Part shown: in pieces, positions 50,368-59,582 of the stretch
How the letters are laid out: every line of letters starts with the position of its first letter
How positions within the stretch are numbered: position 1 is the stretch's first letter
From: Porticoccus sp. W117
GTDB taxonomy: Bacteria; Pseudomonadota; Gammaproteobacteria; Pseudomonadales; Porticoccaceae
DNA length: 64,000 bases
Assembly: GCF_030341905.1 (NCBI RefSeq)
Contig: NZ_JATAAF010000010.1
Location: 1-64,000 of the forward strand
Direction of reading: 5' to 3'
Notes under the pieces: model-generated
The model's input: the letters and a program-made list of their open reading frames with translations, nothing else
Database searches by the model: none
What the model was told of the DNA's origin: nothing
Position numbers and translations under genes: made by a program

Positions 50368-50420
50368 GTTTCGGGTTGCGAGTTACGGGTCGCGAGCAGG
50401 CCGAGCATGCAACCCGAAAC
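50368..50420. repeat. Short palindromic repeat related to the outer arms of the composite elements
   Basis: GTTTCGGGTTGC (50368-50379) and GCAACCCGAAAC (50409-50420) are perfect 12-bp arms. The sequence between, GAGTTACGGGTCGCGAGCAG, resembles the outer left arm of the composite repeat at 17251. No inner GTCATCCTGAG repeat is present. It directly follows the cpxA stop and may act as a terminator. Confidence 0.65.
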
Positions 50421-50498
50421 CTTGTTGTTCCCCATTGAGTTTATTTTCTGAAGTCTGCATCATTGCTGGCCTCAAATCATTTTTGATAAGGAAACGAT

Positions 50499-51095
50499 AT
50501 GGATTGGTCAACAGTCATTTTCTGGCTTGTGGTGGTGGGTATCGGCCTCTACGTGGTGTCCATTTACAACCGTCTGGTGTTGTTCAAAAACCGTTACCAG
50601 AACGCCTTTGCCCAGATTGAGGTGCAGCTGAAACGCCGTTACGACCTGATTCCCAATCTGGTAGAAACCGCCAAGGGTTACCTGAAGCACGAAAAAGAAA
50701 CTCTGGAAGCGGTAATCAGTGCCCGCAACAGCGCCCTTGCCGGGCTGCAGGCCGCTGCCGCCAACCCTGCCAGCGGGGCCGCCTTGCAGGAACTTGCCGG
50801 GGCTGAAGGGGCACTTGCCGGCGCGCTGGGCAAACTCAGCGTGGTGGTGGAAGACTACCCAGACCTGAAAGCCAACGAAAACATGATGCAGCTAACCGAG
50901 GAGCTGACCTCCACGGAAAATCGCGTCTCCTTTGCGCGCCAATCCTTCAACGATTGCGTCACCGCCTACAACAGTTACAAACAAACTTTCCCGCCAGTGA
51001 TATTTGCCGGGCTGTTTGGCCATGGCAAAGATGCCTCACTGCTGGAATTTGCCGATAGCGAAGCCATTCAGCAGGCACCCAAGGTTAGCTTTTAA
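50499..51095 (+). CDS. lemA: LemA family protein
   Basis: LemA proteins have one N-terminal helix and a long periplasmic or extracytoplasmic coiled helical domain; their role is not settled. The 198 residues show the helix (VIFWLVVVGIGLYVVSIYNRL) and the conserved series FAQIEVQLKRRYDLIPNLVETAKGY, ALGKLSVVVEDYPDLKAN, and ENRVSFARQSFNDCVTAYN. It lies 22 bp before an M48 protease gene, a recurrent partner of LemA, so the two are probably co-transcribed and may work together in envelope quality control. Confidence 0.93.
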   Translation: MDWSTVIFWLVVVGIGLYVVSIYNRLVLFKNRYQNAFAQIEVQLKRRYDLIPNLVETAKGYLKHEKETLEAVISARNSALAGLQAAAANPASGAALQELAGAEGALAGALGKLSVVVEDYPDLKANENMMQLTEELTSTENRVSFARQSFNDCVTAYNSYKQTFPPVIFAGLFGHGKDASLLEFADSEAIQQAPKVSF

Positions 51096-51117
51096 ATCGT
51101 ATCGGCAGGGATAGGCC

Positions 51118-52992
51118 ATGAACTTCTACCAACACCAAGACAAAGCGCGGCGTATCACCTGGAAACTGGTGGTGCTGTTTGCCGTGGCAGTGGTTGGCCT
51201 GGTGGCATTGACTAACCTGCTGGTGGCGGCGGTGCTGGGCTACAACGGCTCGCTGGCTTCTGTAGACAGCCACTTGTTTGTGCAGATATCCATTGCGGTT
51301 GTCGGCACCATCGCCATGGTGATTCTGTTCAAATGGCTGCAACTGCGCGGCGGTGGCAAGGTGGTGGCAGAACAGATGGGCGGCGTGCTGCTGAGCCGTG
51401 ACAGTCGCGACCGCCATGAACGCCAGCTGCTCAATGTGGTGGAAGAAATGGCCATCGCCGCCGGTATGCCGGTACCGCCGGTGTACCTGCTGGAAGAGCA
51501 GGGCATCAACGCCTTCGCGGCCGGTTACAGCGCCAACGATGCGGTAATCGGCATTACCCGTGGTGCTCTGCAAGCCCTTGATCGCGACCAGTTGCAAGGG
51601 GTGATCGGCCATGAATTCAGCCATATCCTCCATGGCGATACCCGTATTAACCTGCGTTTGATCGCCGTGCTGGCGGGCATTGTGTTTATCGGCCAGGCGG
51701 GCAGAGTCATCATGCGCGGTAGCAGCCGCAGCCGGATTTCTGTTGGGCCTGTAAATAGAGGAAAGAGCAAGGGCAGTGGCGGTATTGTGTTGTTGGGCCT
51801 GGGGTTGACCATTATCGGCTATCTGGGGGTGATGATTGGCAACCTGATTCGCGCCGCCGTCAGCCGCCAGCGGGAATTTCTTGCCGATGCCTCGGCGGTG
51901 CAATACACCCGCAACCCGGAGGGAATTGCCGGCGCCCTGCAGGTGATTGGCGGCAGCACGGCCAAGTCCTATATGGACAGCAGCCGTGCCGAACAAAACA
52001 GCCACCTGTTTTTTGGCAGTGTGCTGCTGCGCAAAGCCAGCTCCGCTTTTGCCACTCACCCACCTCTGGAACAGCGTATCCAGCGCATACTGCCCAATTG
52101 GGATGGGGAGTTTCTCGAGCCTCCCGCCAACCCGCAGGCAAGCAGTACCGACTCAGGCCTCAGCCAGTTTGCCGCTGGCAGCGTAACCCCCGGTTTGCAG
52201 GAACAAGTGCCTCAGGCAGGCCAGCTAACGGAGCAAAATCTACAGCAGGGGCGCGAGTTAATCGCTGGCCTTCCCGAAGTGCTCGATCGCGCCAGCCGTC
52301 ACCCCTATTACGCCAGAGCGCTGGTATTGGCCATGGTGGTGAGCAAGCAGTCGGGGGAATTGCAGGATCGGCAACTGCAACTGATCGACGATGGCATACG
52401 TCTGCGTCAGCGGGTGCAATCGTTGCTGCCAGCGGTCGCCGACCTCAAACCGGAGCAACGCCTGCCGTTGCTGGAACTGTCGGTGCCCGCCCTGAAGCAA
52501 CAATCTTTCCGCCAGTACCAACAATTCGATCGCTACCTGCAAGAGGTTGTGGCCGCCGATGGTGAACTGGATCGCTTCGAGTGGATGTTACAGCGGTTGT
52601 TAAAGGGCTATCTGGAAAGCAGTTACAGCCTGCCCGGCAGTCAGGGTGGCGCTATTACCTCACTACACCGAGTGGCGCCAGAGTGTTTTGAAATACTCAG
52701 CCTGGTGGCCCACGAAGGGCACGACGGCTACTACCCGGCGGAGACTGCTTTCTACAAAGGCATGGAAGTACTCAACATTGGCCCTGCCCGTATTGTTCGC
52801 GAAGAAGAACTGACATTGCCCCGCATCGACAGTGCTCTCAACCGCTTACAGCGTTTAAGCCCACTGCTGAAACAACGCCTGCTAAACGCCTGCGCAGCTT
52901 GTATCGAGCACGATAACAAAGTGACGGCGAAAGAGAAGGAATGGTTGCGGGTGGTGGCGGTGGCGTTGGATTGTCCGATACCGGTGATTTAG
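51118..52992 (+). CDS. Extended HtpX-like M48 membrane metalloprotease
   Basis: The N-terminal 300 residues are an HtpX-like integral-membrane zinc protease: two helices near residues 18-40 and 57-77, the zinc motif GVIGHEFSHILHGDT near residue 160, two further helices, and REFLADASAVQYT near residue 255 with the third ligand. At 624 residues it is about twice the length of typical HtpX. The C-terminal half (roughly 360-624) is helical with TerB-like stretches (VVAADGELDRFEWML and CIEHDNKVTAKEKEWL). It probably degrades damaged membrane proteins; the extension may regulate or recruit. It pairs with lemA. Confidence 0.9.
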   Translation: MNFYQHQDKARRITWKLVVLFAVAVVGLVALTNLLVAAVLGYNGSLASVDSHLFVQISIAVVGTIAMVILFKWLQLRGGGKVVAEQMGGVLLSRDSRDRHERQLLNVVEEMAIAAGMPVPPVYLLEEQGINAFAAGYSANDAVIGITRGALQALDRDQLQGVIGHEFSHILHGDTRINLRLIAVLAGIVFIGQAGRVIMRGSSRSRISVGPVNRGKSKGSGGIVLLGLGLTIIGYLGVMIGNLIRAAVSRQREFLADASAVQYTRNPEGIAGALQVIGGSTAKSYMDSSRAEQNSHLFFGSVLLRKASSAFATHPPLEQRIQRILPNWDGEFLEPPANPQASSTDSGLSQFAAGSVTPGLQEQVPQAGQLTEQNLQQGRELIAGLPEVLDRASRHPYYARALVLAMVVSKQSGELQDRQLQLIDDGIRLRQRVQSLLPAVADLKPEQRLPLLELSVPALKQQSFRQYQQFDRYLQEVVAADGELDRFEWMLQRLLKGYLESSYSLPGSQGGAITSLHRVAPECFEILSLVAHEGHDGYYPAETAFYKGMEVLNIGPARIVREEELTLPRIDSALNRLQRLSPLLKQRLLNACAACIEHDNKVTAKEKEWLRVVAVALDCPIPVI

Positions 52993-53009
52993 TTATCAGT
53001 AAATAAGCT

Positions 53010-53465
53010 ATGAGTGAGAATCCCTATCAGACGCCAGCGTCAGATTTGACTTCAACCCCGGAATCTTTGCACGCACCTAAAGTTGGGTGGAAATTCTATT
53101 TCTGGCTTATTTTAGTGCTGGAAATCATTGGGCTATATTCTTCGATTAACGAGCCGGATGTTGATCGACTCTATACAGTTCTAGAAGTGATAGTCTACTC
53201 AGTGATTATCTTTGGCGTCTTTGGTTTTTCTCACAATAAAAGAATTTTTCATTCCAAATTCTGGTTAACGTGGATACCAATTGGGATTGCTTATGATATT
53301 TACATAACCTATTTGTTAATCATCGACTTCGAAGTCCCTGAAAAACAGCAAATGCTAGTATTACTTGCCTTGACGATTACATTGCCACTATGGTTTTTGC
53401 AATATCTTGCTTTGTATAAATATGGATCGAAGTCGCCGGAAATTTGGGATGTTTCAAATAAATAG
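53010..53465 (+). CDS. Hypothetical membrane protein with N-terminal NPYxTP motif
   Basis: A 151-residue protein beginning MSENPYQTPASDLTSTPESL, an N-terminal NPYxxP-type motif seen in many uncharacterised small membrane proteins, followed by about four helices (FYFWLILVLEIIGLYSS, VLEVIVYSVIIFGVFGFS, FWLTWIPIGIAYDIYITYLL, LVLLALTITLPLWFLQYLAL). It is clearly more AT-rich than the lemA/M48 genes before it and proB after it, suggesting recent acquisition. It lies 17 bp after the M48 stop and 4 bp from the convergent proB stop. Function unknown. Confidence 0.7.
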   Translation: MSENPYQTPASDLTSTPESLHAPKVGWKFYFWLILVLEIIGLYSSINEPDVDRLYTVLEVIVYSVIIFGVFGFSHNKRIFHSKFWLTWIPIGIAYDIYITYLLIIDFEVPEKQQMLVLLALTITLPLWFLQYLALYKYGSKSPEIWDVSNK

Positions 53466-53469
53466 TAAG

Positions 53470-54591
53470 TTAAACCACCACCATATTATTCCGATGAATC
53501 AATTCCTCGGAATCAATAAACCCCAATAGCCTGGCAATATCCCCACTGTTTTTCCCACAGATTTTCGCACTATCCACGGCGCTGTAGTTCACCAGCCCGC
53601 GGGCGATTTCGCTGCCGTTTTTGTCCACGCAGCGCACCAGGTCGCCGCGCTGGAAGTTGCCCTCCACTTTGGTAACGCCGATGGGCAGCAGGCTCTTGCC
53701 TTGCTGTTGCAGTACTTTGACGGCGCCGTCGTCCAGTGTCAGGGTGCCGCAAAATTGCAGGTGTCCCGCCAGCCATTGTTTGCGGGCGGCCACTGGCTGC
53801 TCATCGGCGCGCAGGCAGGTGCCCAGCGATTCACCACTGTGCAGGCGGGTGAGGATCTCTGCCTCCCGGCCCCAGGCAATCAGGGTGTGGGTGCCGGAGC
53901 GTGCCGCCAGGCGGGCAGCGCGCAGTTTGGTGACCATGCCGCCGCGACCCAGTGTGCCACCATCGCCAGCCAGTTTGTCCAGTTCGCTGTTGGCGGCCCG
54001 TTCTTCGCTAATCAAGGTGGCATCAGGGTTGCTGCGAGGGTCGGCGCTGTAAAGCCCTTCCTGGTCGGTCAAAATCGCCAAGGTATCCGCTTCCACCAGA
54101 TTGGCTACCAAGGCGCCAAGGGTGTCGTTGTCGCCAAAGCGAATTTCATCGGTCACCACGGTGTCGTTTTCGTTGATCACCGGAATCACACCCAAATCCA
54201 GCAAAGAGCGCAGGGTGCTGCGGGCGTTCAGGTAGCGGTGGCGGTTGGACAGGTCGTCGTGGGTCAGCAGTATTTGTGCGGTTTGCAGGCTGTGCTGTTG
54301 CAGAGCGCTCTGCCAGGTTTGCACCAGCCCCATCTGGCCGACAGCGGCCACCGCTTGCAGTTGGTGCATATTCTGTGGACGCTCACTCAACCCCAGCTGG
54401 CTGATGCCCGCCGCCACGGCGCCGGAGGACACCAATACCACCTCGACGCCTTGATCGCGCAGAAAAGCCAATTGCTTTGCCCACTGGTTAATGGCATCAC
54501 GATCCAGGCACTGGCCATTATCGGTGAGCAGGGCGCTGCCGATTTTTACCACCCAGCGGCGGCTTTGTTTGAGCTGGTTGCGAATATTCAT
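53470..54591 (-). CDS. proB: Glutamate 5-kinase with PUA domain
   Basis: ProB phosphorylates glutamate, the first step of proline synthesis. The 373 residues include the kinase part ([22 protein letters not shown] at the start; [27 protein letters not shown] near residue 145; [18 protein letters not shown] near residue 215) and a C-terminal PUA domain (roughly 280-360), as in most bacteria. It is divergent from proA, with 104 bp between starts; in many bacteria proB and proA form a co-directional operon. Confidence 0.97.
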   Translation of the reverse strand: MNIRNQLKQSRRWVVKIGSALLTDNGQCLDRDAINQWAKQLAFLRDQGVEVVLVSSGAVAAGISQLGLSERPQNMHQLQAVAAVGQMGLVQTWQSALQQHSLQTAQILLTHDDLSNRHRYLNARSTLRSLLDLGVIPVINENDTVVTDEIRFGDNDTLGALVANLVEADTLAILTDQEGLYSADPRSNPDATLISEERAANSELDKLAGDGGTLGRGGMVTKLRAARLAARSGTHTLIAWGREAEILTRLHSGESLGTCLRADEQPVAARKQWLAGHLQFCGTLTLDDGAVKVLQQQGKSLLPIGVTKVEGNFQRGDLVRCVDKNGSEIARGLVNYSAVDSAKICGKNSGDIARLLGFIDSEELIHRNNMVVV

Positions 54592-54695
54592 GGTGACTGC
54601 CAGTACGGTTCGGTTGCGGACTGTATCACAGGCAGATTATATGGGTGAAAGGTTCGCTGTACCTTTTTGGCGCCTGCTTGGGTATCATCGCCACC

Positions 54696-55949
54696 ATGGA
54701 TATCAACACTTATATGAACGACGTTGGCCAGCAGGCTCGCAGCGCATCTCGCGCTCTTGCCAGGGCCAGTAGTGAACAGAAAAATCGCGCCTTGTTAGCC
54801 ATGGCCGACGCGCTCGATGGTGCCCGCGAACAGCTGTTGGCCGCCAATGACAAAGACGTGGCCGCGGGCCGTGAATCTGGCCTGGATGCCGCGTTGTTGG
54901 ATCGCCTGGCTCTGGATCACAGCCGTATCGATGGTATGATCGAAGGGTTGCAGCAGGTGGCTGCTCTGGAAGACCCTGTCGGTGCCATCGACGATATGCG
55001 CTATCGCCCCAGCGGCATCCAGCTGGGCAAGATGCGTGTGCCGCTGGGGGTGGTGGGCATTATTTATGAGTCCCGCCCCAATGTGACCATCGACGCCGCC
55101 AGTCTTTGCCTGAAATCCGGTAACGCGGCGATTTTGCGCGGTGGCAGCGAAGCATTTCACAGCAATTGCGCCATTGCCGAGTGTGTGGCGGCGGGGCTGC
55201 GCCAGGCGGATTTGCCAGAGGCGGCGGTGCAGTTGATCGCCACCACAGATCGCGCAGCGGTTGGCCAGTTGATTGCCATGCCTGATTACGTGGATGTGAT
55301 TATTCCCCGCGGTGGCCGCGGCCTGATTGAACGCATCAGTAACGAAGCGCGGGTGCCGGTTATCAAGCATCTGGACGGTATTTGCCACGTGTACATCGAT
55401 GGCGAAGCGGATTTGGAAAAGGCATTCAATATTGCCCTTAATGCCAAAACTCATCGCTATGGCGTGTGTAACGCTATGGAAACCCTGCTGGTTGCCGAAC
55501 CGGTAGCGGCGCAAATACTGCCTCGTCTGGCGGCAGCTTATGCCGAAAAGAAAGTGGAACTGCGAGGCTGTGCTCGTACAGCGGAATTGATCAGCTGCAA
55601 TCCGGCCAGTGAACAGGATTGGGCTACCGAATATTTGGCGCCTGTGCTGTCCATTCGCGTGGTGGCGGATGTGAGTGGCGCTATGGATCATATTGCCCAG
55701 TACAGCTCCGGCCACACCGAATCCATTGTCACCGAGAACTACACCACTGGCCGCCGCTTTCTGACAGAGGTGGATTCCAGTTCGGTGTTGATCAACGCCT
55801 CCACCCGTTTTGCCGACGGTTTTGAATATGGCCTGGGTGCGGAAATTGGTATCTCCACCGACAAATTCCACGCTCGCGGCCCAGTGGGGCTGGAAGGGCT
55901 GACGTCGCAGAAATGGATTGTGTTTGGCGATGGCCAGATCAGGCAGTAA
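54696..55949 (+). CDS. proA: Glutamate-5-semialdehyde dehydrogenase
   Basis: ProA reduces glutamyl-5-phosphate to glutamate-5-semialdehyde. The 417-residue length equals that of E. coli ProA. Visible features are the conserved start of the NADP domain [35 protein letters not shown] (near 109-145), [26 protein letters not shown] near residue 205, and the catalytic cysteine in [15 protein letters not shown] near residue 255. The ATG at 54696 is preferred over an in-frame GTG 51 bp upstream. It is 3 bp before nadD. Confidence 0.97.
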   Translation: MDINTYMNDVGQQARSASRALARASSEQKNRALLAMADALDGAREQLLAANDKDVAAGRESGLDAALLDRLALDHSRIDGMIEGLQQVAALEDPVGAIDDMRYRPSGIQLGKMRVPLGVVGIIYESRPNVTIDAASLCLKSGNAAILRGGSEAFHSNCAIAECVAAGLRQADLPEAAVQLIATTDRAAVGQLIAMPDYVDVIIPRGGRGLIERISNEARVPVIKHLDGICHVYIDGEADLEKAFNIALNAKTHRYGVCNAMETLLVAEPVAAQILPRLAAAYAEKKVELRGCARTAELISCNPASEQDWATEYLAPVLSIRVVADVSGAMDHIAQYSSGHTESIVTENYTTGRRFLTEVDSSSVLINASTRFADGFEYGLGAEIGISTDKFHARGPVGLEGLTSQKWIVFGDGQIRQ

Positions 55950-55952
55950 CCG

Positions 55953-56639
55953 TTGAGCACACCTGAGCTATCCCAACAGCCCTCGGTAGGCTTGTTTGGT
56001 GGCACGTTTAACCCGGTTCATATCGGCCACCTGCGCTTGGCGTTGGAGATTCGCCAACACCTGCAGTTGGATGAAATGCGGCTGATGCCCTGCGCGCTGC
56101 CCCCTCATCGCGATGCTCCGGAGGTAGCTGCGCAACACCGCCTGGCCATGTTACAGCTGGCGGTGGCAGGGGAACCCGGTTTGCAGGTGGATGATCGTGA
56201 GCTGCGCCGCGCAGCGGCACATGCCGAAGCCAGGCCTTCCTATACTATTGATTCCGTTGCTGAATTGCGCACCGAGTTGGGGCCGCAGGCGGTTATTTGC
56301 CTGTGTATTGGCATGGACTCCCTGTTATCGCTGGATACCTGGCACCGTTGGCGCGAGTTGCTGGATTTTGTTCATCTGGTGGTGGTGGCGCGCCCCGGTT
56401 GGACTGCGCCACAATCGGGGGATGTGGCTGAGTGGCTCAAGCAGCACCGTATTGAGGATGCCGACCAGCTGCACCAGCAGCCGGCGGGTAAAGTGTGGCT
56501 GGAAACCCTGACCCTGTTACCGGTTTCCTCCACAGAAATTCGCCACAATCTGGCGGTGGGGCAATCGGTGCGTTACCTGTTGCCGGAGGCGGTAATAGGC
56601 TACATTAGTAAGTACAAACTGTATGCGAGAGATGCCTGA
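55953..56639 (+). CDS. nadD: Nicotinate-nucleotide adenylyltransferase
   Basis: NadD adenylates nicotinic acid mononucleotide in NAD synthesis. The 228 residues contain GLFGGTFNPVHIGHLRLALE with the nucleotidyltransferase HxGH motif near residue 22, ICLCIGMDSLLSLDTWHRW in the middle, and the ATP-binding SSTEIRHNLAVG near the end. No ATG fits; the TTG at 55953, 3 bp after the proA stop, is the most likely start. It leads the cell-elongation cluster, as in many pseudomonad relatives. Confidence 0.96.
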   Translation: MSTPELSQQPSVGLFGGTFNPVHIGHLRLALEIRQHLQLDEMRLMPCALPPHRDAPEVAAQHRLAMLQLAVAGEPGLQVDDRELRRAAAHAEARPSYTIDSVAELRTELGPQAVICLCIGMDSLLSLDTWHRWRELLDFVHLVVVARPGWTAPQSGDVAEWLKQHRIEDADQLHQQPAGKVWLETLTLLPVSSTEIRHNLAVGQSVRYLLPEAVIGYISKYKLYARDA

Positions 56640-56669
56640 TTGCAGGCTCTTTAATTAACTGGACAATCT

Positions 56670-57017
56670 ATGAATCAAAATTTGCAGGAACTGGTAATCG
56701 ATGCCCTGGAAGGCGTCAAAGCGAAAGATATTGTCACCCTGGATGTCAGTGGCCTCAGCGATGTTATGGATACCATGATCGTTGCCAGCGGCACCTCCAA
56801 TCGCCACGTCAAGGCGCTGTCCGATAATGTTACCCACGAGGCCAAGGCGGCAGGCTTTCAGCCGTTGGGTGTAGAAGGCGCCGATCGTGCCGAATGGGTG
56901 CTGGTGGATCTGGGAGACGTGGTGGTTCATATCATGCTGCCCGCCACCCGCGCTTTTTACGATCTGGAAAAACTCTGGTCCATGCGCCCGGACGATGCCC
57001 AAAAAGAACAGTCTTAA
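56670..57017 (+). CDS. rsfS: Ribosomal silencing factor RsfS
   Basis: RsfS binds uL14 on the 50S subunit and blocks subunit joining in stationary phase. The 115-residue protein shows the DUF143 pattern: ELVIDALEGVKAKDIVTLDVSGLSDVMDTMIVASGTSNRHVKAL in the first half and GADRAEWVLVDLGDVVVHIMLPATRAFYDLEKLW in the second. It lies between nadD and rlmH, its usual place. Confidence 0.97.
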   Translation: MNQNLQELVIDALEGVKAKDIVTLDVSGLSDVMDTMIVASGTSNRHVKALSDNVTHEAKAAGFQPLGVEGADRAEWVLVDLGDVVVHIMLPATRAFYDLEKLWSMRPDDAQKEQS

Positions 57018-57032
57018 ACAAGGCACTGGCTT

Positions 57033-57500
57033 GTGCGCCTGAAAATCATCGCTGTCGGTACCAAAATGCCCGCCTGGGTAGAAACCGGTGTGCAAGAGTA
57101 CGGCAAACGCTTGCCGCCAGAGCTAAAAATGGAATGGCATGAACTGTCACTTGGACAAAGAGGCAAAGGGGCCGATGTCAAACGGGCCATGGCCAAAGAA
57201 GGTGAAGCCATGCTCAAAGCCATAGGCCGCAATGACAAAGTGGTTGCCCTGGATGTAAAAGGCAAACCCTGGAGCACTGAACAGCTGGCAGGTCAGCTGA
57301 GCGACTGGCAGTTCCAGGGGTGTGATTACAGTTTTTTGATCGGCGGCCCCGATGGCCTGGCGCCAGAATGCCTGACTCGTGCCGACCTGAAATGGTCGCT
57401 GTCGCCGCTGACGTTGCCTCACCCGCTGGTGCGCATTGTGCTGGCGGAACAACTCTATCGGGCGTGGACAATCAATGCCGGTCATCCCTATCACAAGTGA
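57033..57500 (+). CDS. rlmH: 23S rRNA pseudouridine-1915 N3-methyltransferase
   Basis: RlmH methylates pseudouridine 1915 of 23S rRNA on the assembled ribosome. The 155-residue SPOUT protein has [21 protein letters not shown] at the start, the SAM-binding knot segment [14 protein letters not shown] near residue 105, and the conserved end [24 protein letters not shown]. It starts at GTG 57033. Downstream a hairpin-forming stretch separates it from mrdA. Confidence 0.97.
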   Translation: MRLKIIAVGTKMPAWVETGVQEYGKRLPPELKMEWHELSLGQRGKGADVKRAMAKEGEAMLKAIGRNDKVVALDVKGKPWSTEQLAGQLSDWQFQGCDYSFLIGGPDGLAPECLTRADLKWSLSPLTLPHPLVRIVLAEQLYRAWTINAGHPYHK

Positions 57501-57502
57501 GA

Positions 57503-57569
57503 CGAGAGATGAGAGACGTGAGACGAATTGCGGCTCTTACATCTCCCATCTTCCGTCTCCCATCTCTCG
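57503..57569. repeat. Hairpin-forming stretch between rlmH and mrdA, overlapping the predicted RBS
   Basis: CGAGAGATG (57503-57511) pairs perfectly with CATCTCTCG (57561-57569), and GAGACG-rich sequence inside adds further pairing with CGTCTCCC. The left side is made of repeated GAGA(C/T) units. The end of the right arm overlaps GGAG (57569-57572), the best Shine-Dalgarno for mrdA. Confidence 0.65.
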
Positions 57570-59429
57570 GAGCGAGCCATTAATCAGGAGCTAAAAGATT
57601 CCCAGCGGGAACAGTCGCTCTATGTCCTGCGCTTGCTGGTGGCCGCTGCGGTGGTGCTCGGTCTGGCGCTGGCTCTTGGTTTGCGCTACTACAGCTTGCA
57701 GATTGAAAGCCACCAGCACTACGTGGCGGCATCGGAAGAAAATCGCGTGCACGTGCGCCCGGTGGCGCCCATACGGGGGCTGATTTACGATCGTAACGGT
57801 GAGTTGCTGGCGGATAATCGCCCCAGTTTTATTCTGCGTATCGTCGTGGAACGCACCGACGACCTGGATGGTCTTCTGGCCCAGTTGCGCCAGATGGTAG
57901 ACATCAGCGACCAGCAAGTGGCGCAGTTCAAGAAACGCCTGCAACGGCGCCACCCCTACGAAGCCATTGCCTTGCGCTACAACCTCAGTGAGCGTGAACG
58001 CGGCATTTTGGCGGTGGATGCCCACCGCTTGCCCGGTGTGGAGGTGGCGGCTCAGGTGGTGCGCTACTACCCTCAAAAAGAGCGTTTGGCCCATGTGTTG
58101 GGGTATGTCAGCCGTATCAGTGAGGGTGACCTGAGGGGCCGTGATGAGCAGCGCTACCGTGGCACGGATGTCATTGGCAAGCGCGGCTTGGAATATCACT
58201 ACGAGGATATCTTGTTGGGCGGGGTGGGCAGCGAGAACGTGGAGACCAATTCCCGTGGCCGGGTGATGCGAGTGCTGGAACGCAACGATCCCCAGCCGGG
58301 CAAAAATCTGCAGCTGTTCCTGGACAGTCGCCTGCAACAGGTGGCTCTGGATGCTCTGCAAGGGGAGCGCGGTTCAGTGGTTGCTCTGGATACCACAACC
58401 GGTGGTGTGTTGGCCATGGTGAGTGCTCCGGGTTACGACAGCAATCTGTTTGTCACCGGTATCAGCCACAAGGATTATGGCGAACTGCGGGATTCTCTGG
58501 ATAAACCATTGCTCAATCGCACTTTGCAAGGCACTTATCCACCCGCATCTACCGTCAAGCCCGCCTACGGGTTGGCGATGCTCAAGAGCGGTGTCGCCAC
58601 AGCAAATACCGAGGTGTGGGCCCCCGGCCATTTCAGGCTGCCCAATATCGACCATGAATATCGCTGCTGGGAGCGTCGCGGTCATGGCCATGTAAATATG
58701 CGGTCGGCTATTCAGCAATCCTGTGATATCTATTTTTACAAGCTGGCTTACCAGATGGGCATTGACCAAATGGCTCCCATGGGCAGGAGTGTTGGCCTTG
58801 GACAGCCCACGGGTATTGATATGTCCGGCGAGAAAGTCGGTGTGATGCCCAGCCGCGAGTGGAAGCAGGGCGCGCGCGGGGTTAGCTGGTATCACGGTGA
58901 TACTATCAATGCGTCTATTGGCCAGGGTTTTACTGCTGCGACGCCATTGCAGTTGGCGGTGATGGCCATGCGTTTGGCCAATCGTGGTGAGTCGAGACCG
59001 CCCAAGCTGGTGCAGTCTGTGGGGGGTGAGCCCATCGATTTGGAGCCGCCGATGCAGCATATAGTCGCCGATAGTGCCCACTGGGATGTGGTGCAGGGGG
59101 CGATGGAGTCGGTGATTCACACGCTTAAGGGTACGGCTAACGCGGTGGCCAAAGGCTTGCAGTATCGTATGGCGGGTAAAACCGGTACCGCCCAGGTGGT
59201 GAGTATTGCCCAGGGTGAGAAGTACGACGCCGAGATTCTCACCAAACGTACATTACCCCACGCGTTGTTTATTGGATACGCGCCTGCTGACGACCCGAAG
59301 ATTGCGGTGGCGGTGATTATCGAAAACGGCGAGAAAAGCAGCCGCAGCGCCAAAGTGGCGCGCCAGGTGATGGATGCCTGGTTGCTGGAATATTCGGATC
59401 AGCCGTTGGTGACTGATGATGGCCAATAG
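57528..59429 (+). CDS. mrdA: Penicillin-binding protein 2 (elongasome transpeptidase)
   Basis: PBP2 crosslinks peptidoglycan during cell elongation together with RodA. The protein has one N-terminal membrane helix (VAAAVVLGLALALGLRYYSLQ), the pedestal segment PIRGLIYDRNGELLADNRPSF, the catalytic S-T-V-K in YPPASTVKPAYG, SCD (SxN position) in IQQSCDIYFYKLAY, and KTG in RMAGKTGTAQV. No ATG or GTG lies before the membrane helix at a sensible place. The TTG at 57528 gives 633 residues but begins inside a hairpin repeat. AUU at 57579, six bases after GGAG, would give the family-length N-terminus; the start is therefore unsure. Confidence 0.95.
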   Translation: MRLLHLPSSVSHLSERAINQELKDSQREQSLYVLRLLVAAAVVLGLALALGLRYYSLQIESHQHYVAASEENRVHVRPVAPIRGLIYDRNGELLADNRPSFILRIVVERTDDLDGLLAQLRQMVDISDQQVAQFKKRLQRRHPYEAIALRYNLSERERGILAVDAHRLPGVEVAAQVVRYYPQKERLAHVLGYVSRISEGDLRGRDEQRYRGTDVIGKRGLEYHYEDILLGGVGSENVETNSRGRVMRVLERNDPQPGKNLQLFLDSRLQQVALDALQGERGSVVALDTTTGGVLAMVSAPGYDSNLFVTGISHKDYGELRDSLDKPLLNRTLQGTYPPASTVKPAYGLAMLKSGVATANTEVWAPGHFRLPNIDHEYRCWERRGHGHVNMRSAIQQSCDIYFYKLAYQMGIDQMAPMGRSVGLGQPTGIDMSGEKVGVMPSREWKQGARGVSWYHGDTINASIGQGFTAATPLQLAVMAMRLANRGESRPPKLVQSVGGEPIDLEPPMQHIVADSAHWDVVQGAMESVIHTLKGTANAVAKGLQYRMAGKTGTAQVVSIAQGEKYDAEILTKRTLPHALFIGYAPADDPKIAVAVIIENGEKSSRSAKVARQVMDAWLLEYSDQPLVTDDGQ

Positions 59430-59437
59430 CTCAGTAC

Positions 59438-59560
59438 GTAAAGGTTGGGGATCACTGGTTGTGACACGCTGTCCTAATTTGGAAAAGAAAGTCGTCCCTG
59501 TAAGCTCGAGGCCAGCATCCCTGCTGGCCACGGTCACAACCAGTAATCCCCAACCTTTAC
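59438..59560. repeat. 123-bp inverted-repeat element inside the mrdA-mrdB operon
   Basis: The arms 59438-59465 and 59533-59560 are inverted 28-base copies with one mismatch; they begin GTAAAGGTTGGGGATCA. The centre holds a second perfect hairpin GGCCAGCA-TCCC-TGCTGGCC (59510-59529). It starts 9 bp after the mrdA stop and ends 22 bp before the mrdB GTG. No other copy was seen in the window. Confidence 0.8.
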
Positions 59561-59582
59561 CGGCAAGCTGGGAGTTGTCGTA

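Noticed and set aside
51085..52059. 324-codon open frame opposite the M48 protease, rich in His and Gln
   Set aside because: The His/Gln bias is what the reverse complement of the real gene's codons produces; no domain.
54795..55871. 358-codon open frame on the minus strand opposite proA
   Set aside because: Shadow of proA; no start signal and no family motif.
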